This document shows positions 1 to 8,481 of a stretch of DNA of 64,000 nucleotides, piece by piece. Each line of letters opens with the position of its first letter. Positions within the stretch are counted from its first letter, which is position 1. Both the position numbers and the translations under genes were made by a program. Source of the stretch: Bacillus timonensis (GTDB lineage: Bacteria > Bacillota > Bacilli > Bacillales > Bacillaceae_L); assembly GCF_000285535.1 (NCBI RefSeq), contig NZ_HE610986.1:37660-101659 (forward strand), in the 5' to 3' direction. The notes beneath the pieces were generated by a model, which was not told the origin of the DNA, did not search any database, and was given only the letters and a program-made list of their open reading frames with translations.

Positions 1-1
1 T

Positions 2-313
2 CCATTTTTAAGTGAAGTACTGAATGAACAAATATCAAAGGATTTAAATAAGGGTACATTAAAGAAAGTATTTTTAAAGCCTGAATATAAAAAGGAATTT
101 AAAGCCGATAGCGGATCTCAAGTATTGGAAAAAATTGAATTTAGTGATGATATAAACCATCCAAAGAAGTACACAATGTTAGTTAACGGAACTCAAGAAT
201 CTTTTATTGAAATTAAAAATATACAAAAACAAGAAAAGTCGATAAAAGTTGAGAATTTTATTGATATTGAAGAATTAAAAAAGGATGGAGTAAGTATTAC
301 AGAAATAAAGTAG
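2..313 (+). CDS. C-terminal part of an unrecognised protein, cut by the left window edge
   Basis: An open frame runs from the first complete codon at position 2 to a TAA at 311-313, so the gene begins outside the window and only about 103 residues are visible. The piece is charged and Lys/Glu/Ile-rich, with no signal peptide, membrane segment or recognisable motif. A TTG at 125 could be read as a start, but the frame is open well upstream of it, so a truncated longer gene is more likely. I do not recognise the family. Its neighbours are mobile-element remnants, which suggests an accessory region. Confidence 0.5.
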   Translation, partial: PFLSEVLNEQISKDLNKGTLKKVFLKPEYKKEFKADSGSQVLEKIEFSDDINHPKKYTMLVNGTQESFIEIKNIQKQEKSIKVENFIDIEELKKDGVSITEIK

Positions 314-378
314 CTTTAAGATGAATAGATATATTTTGTTGTAGAGTTTACATGAAGTCAACGATATTACACATGAGT

Positions 379-958
379 TTAGAAGGTAACTATAAAAGTA
401 AATTCTACTAAAAGAGAATCACTTATCCAGTTGGGAGGAGTGGTTCTTTTTACTCTAATTATTATGATTAAATCCACATATGCTGGGACACTTTGAATGA
501 ATTTAATACTATTTGTTGCTCCGATAGAATTAAGTAACCTTTCAATCTCATTGGGTGTTCTACCAGAGAAAAGAAAATTTCTTCTATATCGCTACCTCCC
601 TCTATAAAGTTAGTTTATCTCACGAATACTCTCGTTTTCTCAAAATTTCATAACCACCTTTAAAAGTTGACACACCAAAATTAATGGATATTAATTGTAT
701 TTCTTTAAATGATTTACAGGTTGGGGGACATCCTATCAACCAAATCAACTTTATTTGGTAATAGTGATTTAACCGTGCTAGGAAATCTCCACTCAAATCA
801 CGGTCGCTAACCCTCCCGTGTCTCTCCGGATTGTAATCCATACATTCCTTCGTCCTGCGTATCCATGAGGGTTGGATATGCTCCTTTCCTGGGTCACATG
901 CCCGTATGGTATAAATAAGCTCCAACTCTGCACTAATTTTACGAATATTTAATTGCAA
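379..958 (-). other. two unassigned minus-strand reading frames between accessory remnants
   Basis: No convincing gene is visible between the left-edge gene and the transposase relic. A 112-residue minus-strand frame occupies 620-958. It would start at a TTG without a good ribosome binding site and contains a GC-richer block (about 780-905) unlike its AT-rich flanks. A second frame of about 70 residues (379-591) has protein-like composition but no start codon. Neither resembles a family I know. They may be pieces of degraded genes or, for the GC-richer block, part of a structured mobile RNA; neither reading is supported strongly. Confidence 0.25.
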
Positions 959-987
959 GTTAATATTGATGAAACTGGGGGGTATAA

Positions 988-1537
988 ACGAGTATTCTTC
1001 GAGGGAGAATTAATACACAAATTATTAAGGAAAATTATGATGATGTATTGCGAGTGGCCCATTCTATTCGTGAAGGTAATCACCGGTTCACTTATCATGG
1101 GGAAATTAGGGTCTTACGCAAGGCAAAATAAATTAGCGACTGCATTACGTGAAATGGGAAGAATCGAAAAAACCATATTTATTCTGGACTACATTTCAAA
1201 TAAAGCCTTGCGACGGCGTGTTCAGCGTGGTTTGAATAAAGGAGAAGCCATGAACGGACTGGCTCGGGCATTGTTTTTTGGAAAACGTGGGGAATTACGG
1301 GAACGTGGATTGCAAGATCAACTTCAACGCGCTAGTGCCTTAGATATTTTGATTAATGCAATTAGTGTATGGAATACAGTTTATTTAACAGAAGCCATTA
1401 AAGTTTTAAACGAAAATGAGTTGCATCATGAGGAATTAATTCAACATATTTCACCATTAGCATGGGAACATATTAATTTCTTAGGGGAGTACAAATTTAA
1501 TCTAAAGCAGAACACTAATTTACGGTCTCTTCGATAA
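988..1537 (+). pseudogene. tnpA: 3' remnant of a Tn3-family transposase gene (tnpA), frameshifted
   Basis: The translation matches the C-terminal end of Tn3-family DDE transposases. From about 988 to 1080 one frame reads SILRGRINTQIIKENYDD and then the SIREGN motif. From 1082 the next frame reads TGSLIMGKLGSYARQ, then the RVQRGLNKGEAMN, GKRGELRERGLQDQLQRAS and HISPLAWEHINFLGEY blocks to the stop. A net shift of one frame (two bases missing or one gained) lies near 1078-1082. The intact protein is close to 1000 residues, so more than 80 per cent of the 5' end is absent. The gene is dead. It is followed by its terminator and by the element's terminal inverted repeat. Confidence 0.88.
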
Positions 1538-1544
1538 GGTATTT

Positions 1545-1584
1545 AAAGCCGATTCCTCTTAGAGTAAGGAAAATCGGCTTTTTT
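1545..1584 (+). terminator. terminator of the tnpA remnant
   Basis: Arms AAAGCCGATT (1545-1554) and AATCGGCTTT (1572-1581) pair perfectly and are followed by a T run on the plus strand, just after the transposase stop codon. Confidence 0.75.
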
Positions 1585-1598
1585 CATGTCGATTTTTG

Positions 1599-1636
1599 CT
1601 TAGCGTATATTTTCCGCGTTTTTCTGCCGCGACCCC
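1599..1636 (-). repeat. 38-bp terminal inverted repeat of a Tn3-family transposon
   Basis: Read on the minus strand, this segment begins GGGGTCGCGGCAG and ends ATACGCTAAG. It is exactly 38 bp, with the GGGGT start and ACGCTAAG-type end typical of Tn3-family ends. It lies 61 bp beyond the tnpA stop, where the transposase-proximal end is expected. The outer boundary is 1636/1637, and TTATA (1637-1641) could be one copy of a target duplication. No partner repeat is visible in the 1-950 segment, so the element is either truncated on the left or extends past the window edge. Confidence 0.82.
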
Positions 1637-1937
1637 TTATATAAAGGTGTTTGTTGTAGAAATTTGCTAATTTTTATTAGCTATTATTTACTACTAAAGA
1701 TAGTTTCGTTTATTTCTAGAACACTATAGTAGCTGCAATTTGCTAAAACCAACATTGATTGTCATTCGTGAATACTAAGAATTAGTGAGGAAGAAGAAAT
1801 TACACATTGAAATTAAAAGAGGGGGGTTGTGTATAAAGAATGAAAGGCAGATTAATCGCAGTGGAATTTAGCCATTCGAGTTATAAATAACCGAGAAGGA
1901 GGCTGTATTTATCCTCCCTCTCAAAAACATTTAGTGA
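1637..1937. other. intergenic stretch without recognised genes
   Basis: AT-rich sequence between the transposon end and the next minus-strand gene. I see no protein-like frame, RNA gene or strong hairpin in it. Confidence 0.5.
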
Positions 1938-2159
1938 TTATTTTCTAACTTCAGCGTTTACTAAATATACAGCTCCAATTACGAACGAGATTATGCTTAA
2001 AATCAAAAGTACATAACCAGTACCTTCCAAAGCGGATTTAAACATAACTTTATTCCAACTTTCCATGTTAGAGCCAAAAATAGCAGCCACTATATATCTT
2101 GTACTAATTAAAAATGCAGCAATGGCAATAAAGGACATACCTGCGCCTCGATGTGTCAT
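1938..2159 (-). CDS. small two-helix membrane protein, function unknown
   Basis: A 73-residue protein with two hydrophobic segments (about residues 8-28 and 47-68) and a basic C-terminal tail. The ATG at 2159 has AGGTGA eight bases upstream, which supports the start. It lies 29 bp downstream of the broken secreted-protein gene and probably shared its transcript. I do not recognise a named family. Its position behind a secreted protein would fit an export or immunity role, but that is only inference from context. Confidence 0.6.
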   Translation of the reverse strand: MTHRGAGMSFIAIAAFLISTRYIVAAIFGSNMESWNKVMFKSALEGTGYVLLILSIISFVIGAVYLVNAEVRK

Positions 2160-2188
2160 AAAATCACCTACAAATTATCTAGATTTAT

Positions 2189-2928
2189 TTAATTACTGTA
2201 TTCAATAAAGAAAGTTCCATCTGGATCACCTGTTCCTACTACTTTTTTAGGTGATTGAGCATTTACAGACTTTGTTTCTAGTATTGTAGATCCACTCCAA
2301 GTTCTCAAAGTACCGTAAGTATAATTAAATTCTGGGAAGAACATCATTCTCCCTCTTTTTCCTGGTTGAATCGGAATTGTATAACTTGTACTTCTGCTGG
2401 CGGTTGTATTCCAAGTAAAAGAGGCACTTCCTTGTACAGCAGACTTTGCAGCGGAAGTACTAATGCCAGCACTATAACTCGCACTTACAGACCACCCAGT
2501 AGAGCTAGTAATAGAACAATTACTACCTCCACTTGGGCATGATACCCAGGCGCTGACAGCAATACGATTTCCTATTGATGTAGTCCGACCACTTTCAATA
2601 TACTGATACCATAAATAATATGGTTGAATTGGATTTGTCTCGTTTATCTTTCTATCTAAAGAAATATTTTCTCCTGAAATTCATTCAGTATATCAACTTT
2701 ACCTTCATTTTCTAATAATTTTTTTAATGCATCCAAGCTGACTTCTTCTAATTCTCCTTTGTCATTATATTTAGTTGCTGAACCATATTCTTTATCAGTT
2801 TCTGTGTCATGAACTCTATCACCCTCAATTATAAATCTTTGATCATCACCATTTGCAAATGCTGTTAGTGAAAAACTGAAAAAAAAGACCATAAACAAAA
2901 TACTAGCTCCCCGCAACAATTTTAACAT
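2189..2928 (-). pseudogene. secreted Ser/Thr-rich beta protein, disrupted by a frameshift
   Basis: The minus strand starts with a clear signal peptide (LLRGASILFMVFFF core, ending TAFA) followed by an acidic segment. After about 85 residues the frame hits a stop at 2656, but the adjacent frame continues without stops for roughly 156 more residues to a TAA at 2189-2191. Loss of one base in the GAATTTCAGGAG stretch near 2670-2680 explains this. The second half is rich in alternating Ser/Thr and aromatic residues (GWSVSASYSAGISTS, then YTIPIQPGKRGRMMFFP). That pattern resembles the amphipathic strands of aerolysin-like beta-pore-forming proteins, although no family is proven. The joined product would be about 240 residues and secreted. 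A small membrane protein follows directly. Confidence 0.65.
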
Positions 2929-3332
2929 GTTTTTCCCACCTATTAATTTAAAATTTGTGAATAATTGTTACTTTTCCGATTGTATCATATTTTAAATATT
3001 CTAATACCGATATACACAAAGTTAAGTATAAGGTACTAGTGTTGATGAACTCGTTTCTATTTCACAACTTTGTATTAAACAATATCTCCATGTTACTGTT
3101 AATACCTTGCATAGGTTTCCAACATTTTGATATTTAAGCAGTTAATAAATAAGGCTAAATACCTAAAGATAAATGAAAAAAATTAAAAAATTTCTTGCTT
3201 TAAAATGGACCAATTATTAATTCAATTCTGTATTGTATTTAACCATGTTCACAGCATTTAGAAAATTTTACCTGTAATATCCATAATTTTTTATAGACAA
3301 CTAGGACCTGTTCCATCCTTTGTACATAAACG
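2929..3332. other. intergenic stretch without recognised genes
   Basis: AT-rich upstream region of the secreted-protein gene. It contains that gene's ribosome binding site (GGTGGG just before the ATG at 2928) and nothing else I can identify before the transposase relic that begins near 3333. Confidence 0.4.
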
Positions 3333-3490
3333 CTGTTTCTACGGAAAACATACCTTTTTGATGCAGTCGGAAAGAAACTGGGGATTGAGGAGGATCTGAA
3401 ACATTGTTTCCCAGAATTCTAGAAGCAAATCCTGTCGATCATATATCCGTAGCATAATTTGTCTATCGCAGCAATCTACTGAATCTTATA
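3333..3490 (+). pseudogene. relic of an IS1634/IS4-type transposase
   Basis: In one plus-strand frame the sequence reads YLFDAVGKKLGIEEDLK, then HCFPEF, a stop, KQILSI, another stop, and decays. These blocks match the N-terminal third of IS1634-type transposases, where a similar 'GIxEDLKxCFP...KQILSIAYY' run is conserved. No start, catalytic DDE residues or terminal repeats remain. It is a short molecular fossil and not a functional element. Confidence 0.6.
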
Positions 3491-3641
3491 TTCAATAATT
3501 ATGTACAATATTAAATATACTATCTACCAAATATGTACACTAAAAAAATATGTACAATTTCAGTTAACCCATTATATATAGTGGTATCAATAATTAGGAT
3601 ATAAATTATATATATATGTGCATTAAACTTTATAGCGATAA

Positions 3642-4265
3642 GATGGTGACACGGTTGAACTTTCTGATGGCCGGAAGATTCGCTTGGTAGGTGTAAATAC
3701 ACCTGAGTCTACTACTAGACATGAAGTGTACGGAAAAGAAGCAAGTAACTACACGACTTCCGAGTTAGAGGGAAAGAAAGTGTGGCTTCAAAAGGATGTC
3801 TCTAACAAGGATCGCTATGGTCGTTACTTGCGACTTATCTGGATTTCTGTCCCATCAAATGTCATGAATGAATCCGAAATACGTTTGAAAATGTTCAATG
3901 CACAACTCGTCCTAAATGGATATGCTGAGCCCTCAACATATCAACCGGACGTTACGTATAGTGACTATTTTGTAAAATTTGCGCGTGAAGCTCGTTCAAA
4001 CAATACAGGACTGTGGGCATACGGGGAAAATGGGACTACAAAAGGAGACCTTGATAAGAGTAGCTCGGAACCAGATACAAAAAAGAATAACTCATCCAAA
4101 GATGAAGTAGACACTATTAGTAGTAAAAGTGAAGAAAAAGAAACGTATAAAAATTGTACGGAGCTTCGAACGATATATCCAGAAGGCGTTCCATCCACAC
4201 ATCCAGCATACGACTCTAAACATGACCGCGATAAAGATAATTGGGCATGTGAAAAGTCAGCATAA
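3642..4265 (+). pseudogene. 5'-truncated extracellular nuclease (SNase fold plus Excalibur domain)
   Basis: The frame starts right after a stop at 3639-3641 and reads DGDTVELSDGRKIRLVGVNTPES. This is the Ca2+/phosphate-binding core of staphylococcal-nuclease-like enzymes, and the second conserved arginine follows in DRYGRYLRL. After a polar Ser/Lys linker (about residues 130-165 counting from 3684) comes an Excalibur calcium-binding motif near the end (DSKHDRDKDNWACE). The signal peptide and first strand are missing. The only start-like codon, TTG at 3684, would remove the DGDT metal-binding loop. The gene is therefore most likely a truncated pseudogene of a YncB/YhcR-type secreted nuclease. 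AT-rich DNA and a transposase relic lie immediately upstream. Confidence 0.75.
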
Positions 4266-4271
4266 AAGATT

Positions 4272-4302
4272 AAGACCCAATCAATTAGATTGGGTCTTCT
4301 CC
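4272..4302. terminator. shared terminator between nuclease remnant and tetR
   Basis: Arms AAGACCCAATC and GATTGGGTCTT form an 11-bp stem followed by TCTCC and TTTT. The hairpin overlaps the last codons of the convergent TetR gene, so it can serve the plus-strand gene and sits within the coding end of the other. Confidence 0.6.
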
Positions 4303-5198
4303 TGTTTTAAAACGCATTCCCTTAAAAATTGAGAAAAGTGTATTAGCTCATCTGTTTGTTGCAGCTCTGGGCACATCCCTAATGATAGAAGCAAACTCTC
4401 GATGAGAAAAAGACGAGGGAGTTTATTATTCATGACTTCATCCTGAATAAAATCAACTAATTGTTGGTACTTCACTTTTTCAGGCTCATTTTGATGAATT
4501 TTCATTATCGCCTTCTTGAGGGCATTAGATTGAAGTAAAAATTCACTTTGAAAGTTCTTCTCCCCTTCACTTTTTTCAGGTAGCCACGTCTTTAGTAATT
4601 CAGGATTTAACAGCGTACTGTTTGTTTTATCAACATCTTCAACTAATGTGATCAAACGGTCAACACAATATTCAATGATCGCCTCATGATTAACTTTCGG
4701 TCCATATGTAAAGAAGTGATATTGAAAGGACTGCTGTAGCATTCCAGAAAATAAAATGGCACAATCTAATAAATATTGACGTTTATCTTCTCCAAATAAA
4801 TCAAGAAAACGAGAATACAGCCATTTAATTTGCATTAATTGAAATCGTTTAATAAATTGCGTTAAATCCGGATCATTTGAAACAAGAACTTCTTCAATCA
4901 AAGCATAAAGTTTGTTTCGCTTATTTAATTGGAAAAAGAGATCTAATTGTTTAATAAATATATCAATGTTTGAAAGATTTTCACCCATTAATAATTTATT
5001 TCGTTCTTCCTCATTTTTAATTTGGATTGAATTAAAAACGGCTTTGAATAATTCACTTTTTGAAGAAAAATAATTATAAAAAGTCCCTTTAGAAATTCCA
5101 CTAGAATCAAGAATATCTTGAATTGATGTGGCCTGGAACCCTTTTTCCATAAAAAGTTGGTGAGCTTTCGTTAAAACATATTGTTTTCGTTCATTCAT
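4281..5198 (-). CDS. TetR/AcrR-family transcriptional regulator
   Basis: The N-terminus carries a TetR DNA-binding domain: the helix-turn-helix reads ATSIQDILDSSGISKGTFYNYF at about residues 22-43, with SKSELF after it. The remaining 250 residues are a helical ligand-binding region longer than usual for TetR proteins, comparable to the roughly 290-residue YcnC/YerO group. The ATG at 5198 is preferred because AGTAGG lies about nine bases upstream; ATG 5204 and TTG 5207 are too close to it. It is divergent from the aldehyde dehydrogenase gene and is the obvious candidate repressor of it. The ligand is unknown. Confidence 0.85.
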   Translation of the reverse strand: MNERKQYVLTKAHQLFMEKGFQATSIQDILDSSGISKGTFYNYFSSKSELFKAVFNSIQIKNEEERNKLLMGENLSNIDIFIKQLDLFFQLNKRNKLYALIEEVLVSNDPDLTQFIKRFQLMQIKWLYSRFLDLFGEDKRQYLLDCAILFSGMLQQSFQYHFFTYGPKVNHEAIIEYCVDRLITLVEDVDKTNSTLLNPELLKTWLPEKSEGEKNFQSEFLLQSNALKKAIMKIHQNEPEKVKYQQLVDFIQDEVMNNKLPRLFLIESLLLSLGMCPELQQTDELIHFSQFLRECVLKQEKTQSN

Positions 5199-5274
5199 GT
5201 TCATCAACCTACTTTTGAACAGTTATCATAGTTCATACTAAACGATTTGAAGCTAGAATTCAATCAGACGTAAG

Positions 5275-5321
5275 TTTTGTCGAAAAAACCTGTCGTCAAT
5301 AGTCGGAATTTTTCGTTAAAA
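5275..5321. promoter_or_regulatory. imperfect palindrome, candidate TetR operator
   Basis: TTTTGTCGAAAAAACC (5275-5290) and GGAATTTTTCGTTAAAA (5305-5321) form an imperfect inverted repeat in the 218-bp divergent space between the regulator and dhaS. Location and symmetry suggest an operator. No consensus for this regulator is known to me, so this is inference. Confidence 0.3.
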
Positions 5322-5416
5322 CTTGGTTGATTACTAGTTCTTACATGTTACCATTATATTGAAGGCATTTTTTTACAATGCTGTTTTACTAGTTTCATAT
5401 TAAAAGGAGGAAGAAA

Positions 5417-6901
5417 ATGAGCCAATTAATTTTTGCATTACGAGAAAAGGTTGAATCATTTTTACAAGGCACAAAGAAGCTTTACATCAACGGCGAATTT
5501 GTTGAAAGTGCGTCTGGGAAAACCTTCGAATCCTACAATCCAGCGACAGGAGAAGTATTAGCTACTGTTAGTGAGGCAGGTCCTGAGGATATTGATCGTG
5601 CAGTAAAAGCCGCAAGAAAAGCTTTTGATGAAGGCCCATGGTCAAAAATGACAGCAGCCCAAAGAAGCCGTATCATGTATAAACTGGCAGATTTGATGGA
5701 GCTACATAAGGATGAGCTAGCACAGTTGGAAACATTAGATAATGGAAAACCGATTCGTGAAACATCAAATGCAGATATTCCTCTAGCAATTGAACATATG
5801 CGTTATTATGCGGGATGGTCTACAAAAATTGTGGGACAAACAATTCCTGTGAATGGACCATTTTTTAACTATACTCGTCATGAAGCAGTTGGGGTTGTTG
5901 GACAAATCATCCCATGGAACTTCCCATTGTTAATGGCAATGTGGAAGCTTGGTGCAGCTTTAGCCACTGGGTGTACAGTTGTATTAAAACCAGCTGAACA
6001 AACTCCACTATCAGCTTTATATTTAGCTGAACTTATGGAAGAGGCTGGATTCCCAGCAGGGGTTGTTAATATTGTACCAGGCTTTGGTGAAACAGCTGGT
6101 CAGCCACTTGTAGACCACCCACTTGTTAATAAGATTGCGTTCACTGGTTCAACAGAAGTAGGAAAAGGAATCATGGAAAGAGCGTCTAAATCATTAAAAC
6201 GTGTCACATTAGAATTAGGAGGAAAATCTCCAAATATTATCCTACCAGATGCTGATCTTTCAAAGGCCATTCCTGGTGCATTAAATGGGGTTATGTTTAA
6301 CCAAGGTCAGGTTTGTTGTGCTGGATCACGTGTCTTTATTCAAAAGAAACAATTCGATAATGTTGTGGCGGACATGGCAAGTCATGCTGAAAAGATTAAA
6401 CAAGGGGCAGGTTTACATTCCGATACAGAAATTGGACCTCTTGTTTCAATTGAACAGCAAAATCGTGTTTTAGGATATATCGAAAAAGGATTAAATGAAG
6501 GGGCAGAACTTGTAGTTGGTGGTCAAAAACCATTTGAAGAAGGCTACTTTGTGTCTCCAACAATCTTTGCAAACGTAAAAGATGAGATGACAATCGCGAA
6601 AGAGGAAATCTTTGGTCCTGTTATTTCAGCAATGCCATATGATGACCTTGATGAGTTAATTGCACGAGCTAATAATTCTGAGTATGGTCTTGCAGCTGGT
6701 GTTTGGACACAAGATGTAGCGAAAGCTCATTATATTGCGAACAATCTACGTGCAGGAACAGTATGGGTGAACTGCTATAATGCATTTGATGCAGCTTCTC
6801 CATTTGGTGGATATAAGCAATCCGGAATCGGCCGTGAAATGGGGTCCTATGCTTTAAATAACTACACAGAAGTTAAGAGTGTTTGGATTGCAATGAATTA
6901 A
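5417..6901 (+). CDS. dhaS: aldehyde dehydrogenase (NAD+-dependent), DhaS type
   Basis: A 494-residue protein covering a full ALDH fold. It oxidises an aldehyde to the acid with NAD(P)+. Visible motifs are the cofactor-site PWNFPLLM, the GSTEVGK turn, the glutamate in LELGGKSPN (E266) and the catalytic cysteine in GQVCCAGSR (C300). Length and sequence style match B. subtilis DhaS. The ATG follows an ideal AAAGGAGGAAG site. The gene is monocistronic, ends in a strong terminator and is divergent from a TetR regulator, so induction by an aldehyde or related ligand is plausible. The physiological substrate cannot be read from sequence. Confidence 0.93.
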   Translation: MSQLIFALREKVESFLQGTKKLYINGEFVESASGKTFESYNPATGEVLATVSEAGPEDIDRAVKAARKAFDEGPWSKMTAAQRSRIMYKLADLMELHKDELAQLETLDNGKPIRETSNADIPLAIEHMRYYAGWSTKIVGQTIPVNGPFFNYTRHEAVGVVGQIIPWNFPLLMAMWKLGAALATGCTVVLKPAEQTPLSALYLAELMEEAGFPAGVVNIVPGFGETAGQPLVDHPLVNKIAFTGSTEVGKGIMERASKSLKRVTLELGGKSPNIILPDADLSKAIPGALNGVMFNQGQVCCAGSRVFIQKKQFDNVVADMASHAEKIKQGAGLHSDTEIGPLVSIEQQNRVLGYIEKGLNEGAELVVGGQKPFEEGYFVSPTIFANVKDEMTIAKEEIFGPVISAMPYDDLDELIARANNSEYGLAAGVWTQDVAKAHYIANNLRAGTVWVNCYNAFDAASPFGGYKQSGIGREMGSYALNNYTEVKSVWIAMN

Positions 6902-6931
6902 TAAGAAATGCGAAAGTGCGCCAGCAAGCAG

Positions 6932-6965
6932 AAGGCGAGAACTTGTTTAAGTTCTCGCCTTTTTT
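6932..6965 (+). terminator. terminator of dhaS
   Basis: AAGGCGAGAACTTG and its complement flank a TTTAA loop and are followed by six T residues. Confidence 0.85.
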
Positions 6966-6967
6966 GG

Positions 6968-7579
6968 TTAATAAGTCGTTGCGTTTTGTTTTTGTCCATT
7001 TTGTGAAAATTGCACCTTACATACGAGATCTAATATTCTGGTGCTAATAAATTGACCTACAATAGCATAAATAATAATTCTCCAATCCACTACAATTCCT
7101 GTCATAAGCAAAATCGTACCATTGATGGCAAACAAAGTTTTTCCTGGTGAAAATCCTTTTAGTTTTGAAATAATTAATGCTAAAATATCCATTCCACCTG
7201 AGGAAGCTCCCATTCGAAATAGTATCCCAATACCGATTCCAAAGATAACGGATCCTACAATTAAATCGACAATCACATTTGATAAAGGGTTTGTAATAAA
7301 TGGAGTAATCATCCGAATCGTAATCGCTGTTATGGTCACACAATACAATGTCCAAATCGCAGTTCCCTTTCCTAACCATTTTATGGCTGCAAATAGAAGT
7401 CCTGCATTTAATACCCATAGTGTGATATCGAAAGGAGTTCCCGCTACATAATTGAACAAGACCGCGACACTTGCCGCACCTCCTGTAGGAATAAAATGAG
7501 GAAATAGAAAAGTTGCCATTGCGAAGCCTTGAATAATCGCTGCAATTCCTAGTAAAACACCTTTGTACATTATTTTCAT
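6968..7579 (-). CDS. YitT-family integral membrane protein (short form)
   Basis: 203 residues with about five or six hydrophobic segments. It has the YitT_membrane signatures FPHFIPTGGAASVA near the N-terminus and FRMGASSGGMDILA in the second half. It lacks the C-terminal DUF2179 domain found in the ~280-residue members, so it resembles the short YpjC-like form. The ATG at 7579 has TAGGAG about nine bases upstream. It is convergent with dhaS across one terminator. Transport substrate and role are not known for the family. Confidence 0.8.
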   Translation of the reverse strand: MKIMYKGVLLGIAAIIQGFAMATFLFPHFIPTGGAASVAVLFNYVAGTPFDITLWVLNAGLLFAAIKWLGKGTAIWTLYCVTITAITIRMITPFITNPLSNVIVDLIVGSVIFGIGIGILFRMGASSGGMDILALIISKLKGFSPGKTLFAINGTILLMTGIVVDWRIIIYAIVGQFISTRILDLVCKVQFSQNGQKQNATTY

Positions 7580-7696
7580 GACGTAAACTCCTAAGATGGA
7601 TCCTCTAATTTTACTACAATGTTACCATTATTTTTCTACATAAAACAAGGTCTGCTTTACCCCATTATAATGGTAAGCAGACCTTTTTCTTTTTGA

Positions 7697-8218
7697 TTAA
7701 TCTTTCCAAACAATTTCACCCGATTTTGTTGTAGGATCGATTTCGACTTCGAAATCGTGTTTTTCATAAAAATAGACAAGACGATCTACATGATCCCAAT
7801 CTCTAGTTGCGATATCACCTGTAATAACAGGAATGTTTTGTTTACGTGCGATATCTTTTAAATGATTCATACAAATTGAACCATAACCTTGATTAGCAGG
7901 TCCTTTTATATCGCCAATATGAATTGCATTATCATCTTCCTTGTACTGGGCTTGAAGAGAAAAATCCCAATTACCTTTATAAGCTGATTCACAATCATTC
8001 ACCATGATTTGGCATCGATATCCGTCATCAAAAGCTGAGACGATTACCCACTTTTCATCCTTCGACTGATCAATACCGATAATTTGGTGTCTTTTGGAGA
8101 TTTCTTTGATGTTATCTTGCATTCGATACATCTGGAACTGCAATTCCTCTAAATCCTGTTTAACCTCTGACGGGCTCTTATTCAGATCCTCTTTCATAAG
8201 TAAACTTTGAAAATACAT
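7697..8218 (-). CDS. GNAT-like acetyltransferase-fold protein of unknown substrate
   Basis: About 173 residues. The first 45 are a helical segment rich in Glu/Gln. The rest looks like a degenerate GNAT domain: GYGSICMNHLKDIARKQ resembles the acetyl-CoA-binding loop and helix, and DHVDRLVYFYEKHDFEVE resembles the usual closing helix-strand. The ATG at 8218 fits GAAAGGTG eight bases upstream; a GTG nine bases earlier overlaps that site and is unlikely. It is monocistronic. Substrate and even catalytic activity are uncertain. Confidence 0.6.
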   Translation of the reverse strand: MYFQSLLMKEDLNKSPSEVKQDLEELQFQMYRMQDNIKEISKRHQIIGIDQSKDEKWVIVSAFDDGYRCQIMVNDCESAYKGNWDFSLQAQYKEDDNAIHIGDIKGPANQGYGSICMNHLKDIARKQNIPVITGDIATRDWDHVDRLVYFYEKHDFEVEIDPTTKSGEIVWKD

Positions 8219-8481
8219 TATAAACACCTTTCATTGTATATTTTTTGCCTGAACAGCAAATTACTTCCATTTTATTGATAAAAATGGAAAATGTTTACGT
8301 TTTTGACAACGAACATACAGTTTCGAATTATACTAGATTTATAGCATAATTGCAAATTACACTTGGAGTCTGTCATATTTTTATAAAGTCCTCATAACAC
8401 CTTTGTAATACGATTGTCATTTTATTATGTTAGGATAGTTTTCTAAGTAGGAAAAAGGTCTTATGAAGGAGGTAGGATACT

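Noticed and set aside
3520-3702. 60-residue minus-strand frame in AT-rich DNA
   Set aside because: Low-complexity Ile/Tyr-rich translation with no ribosome binding site, overlapping the nuclease remnant.
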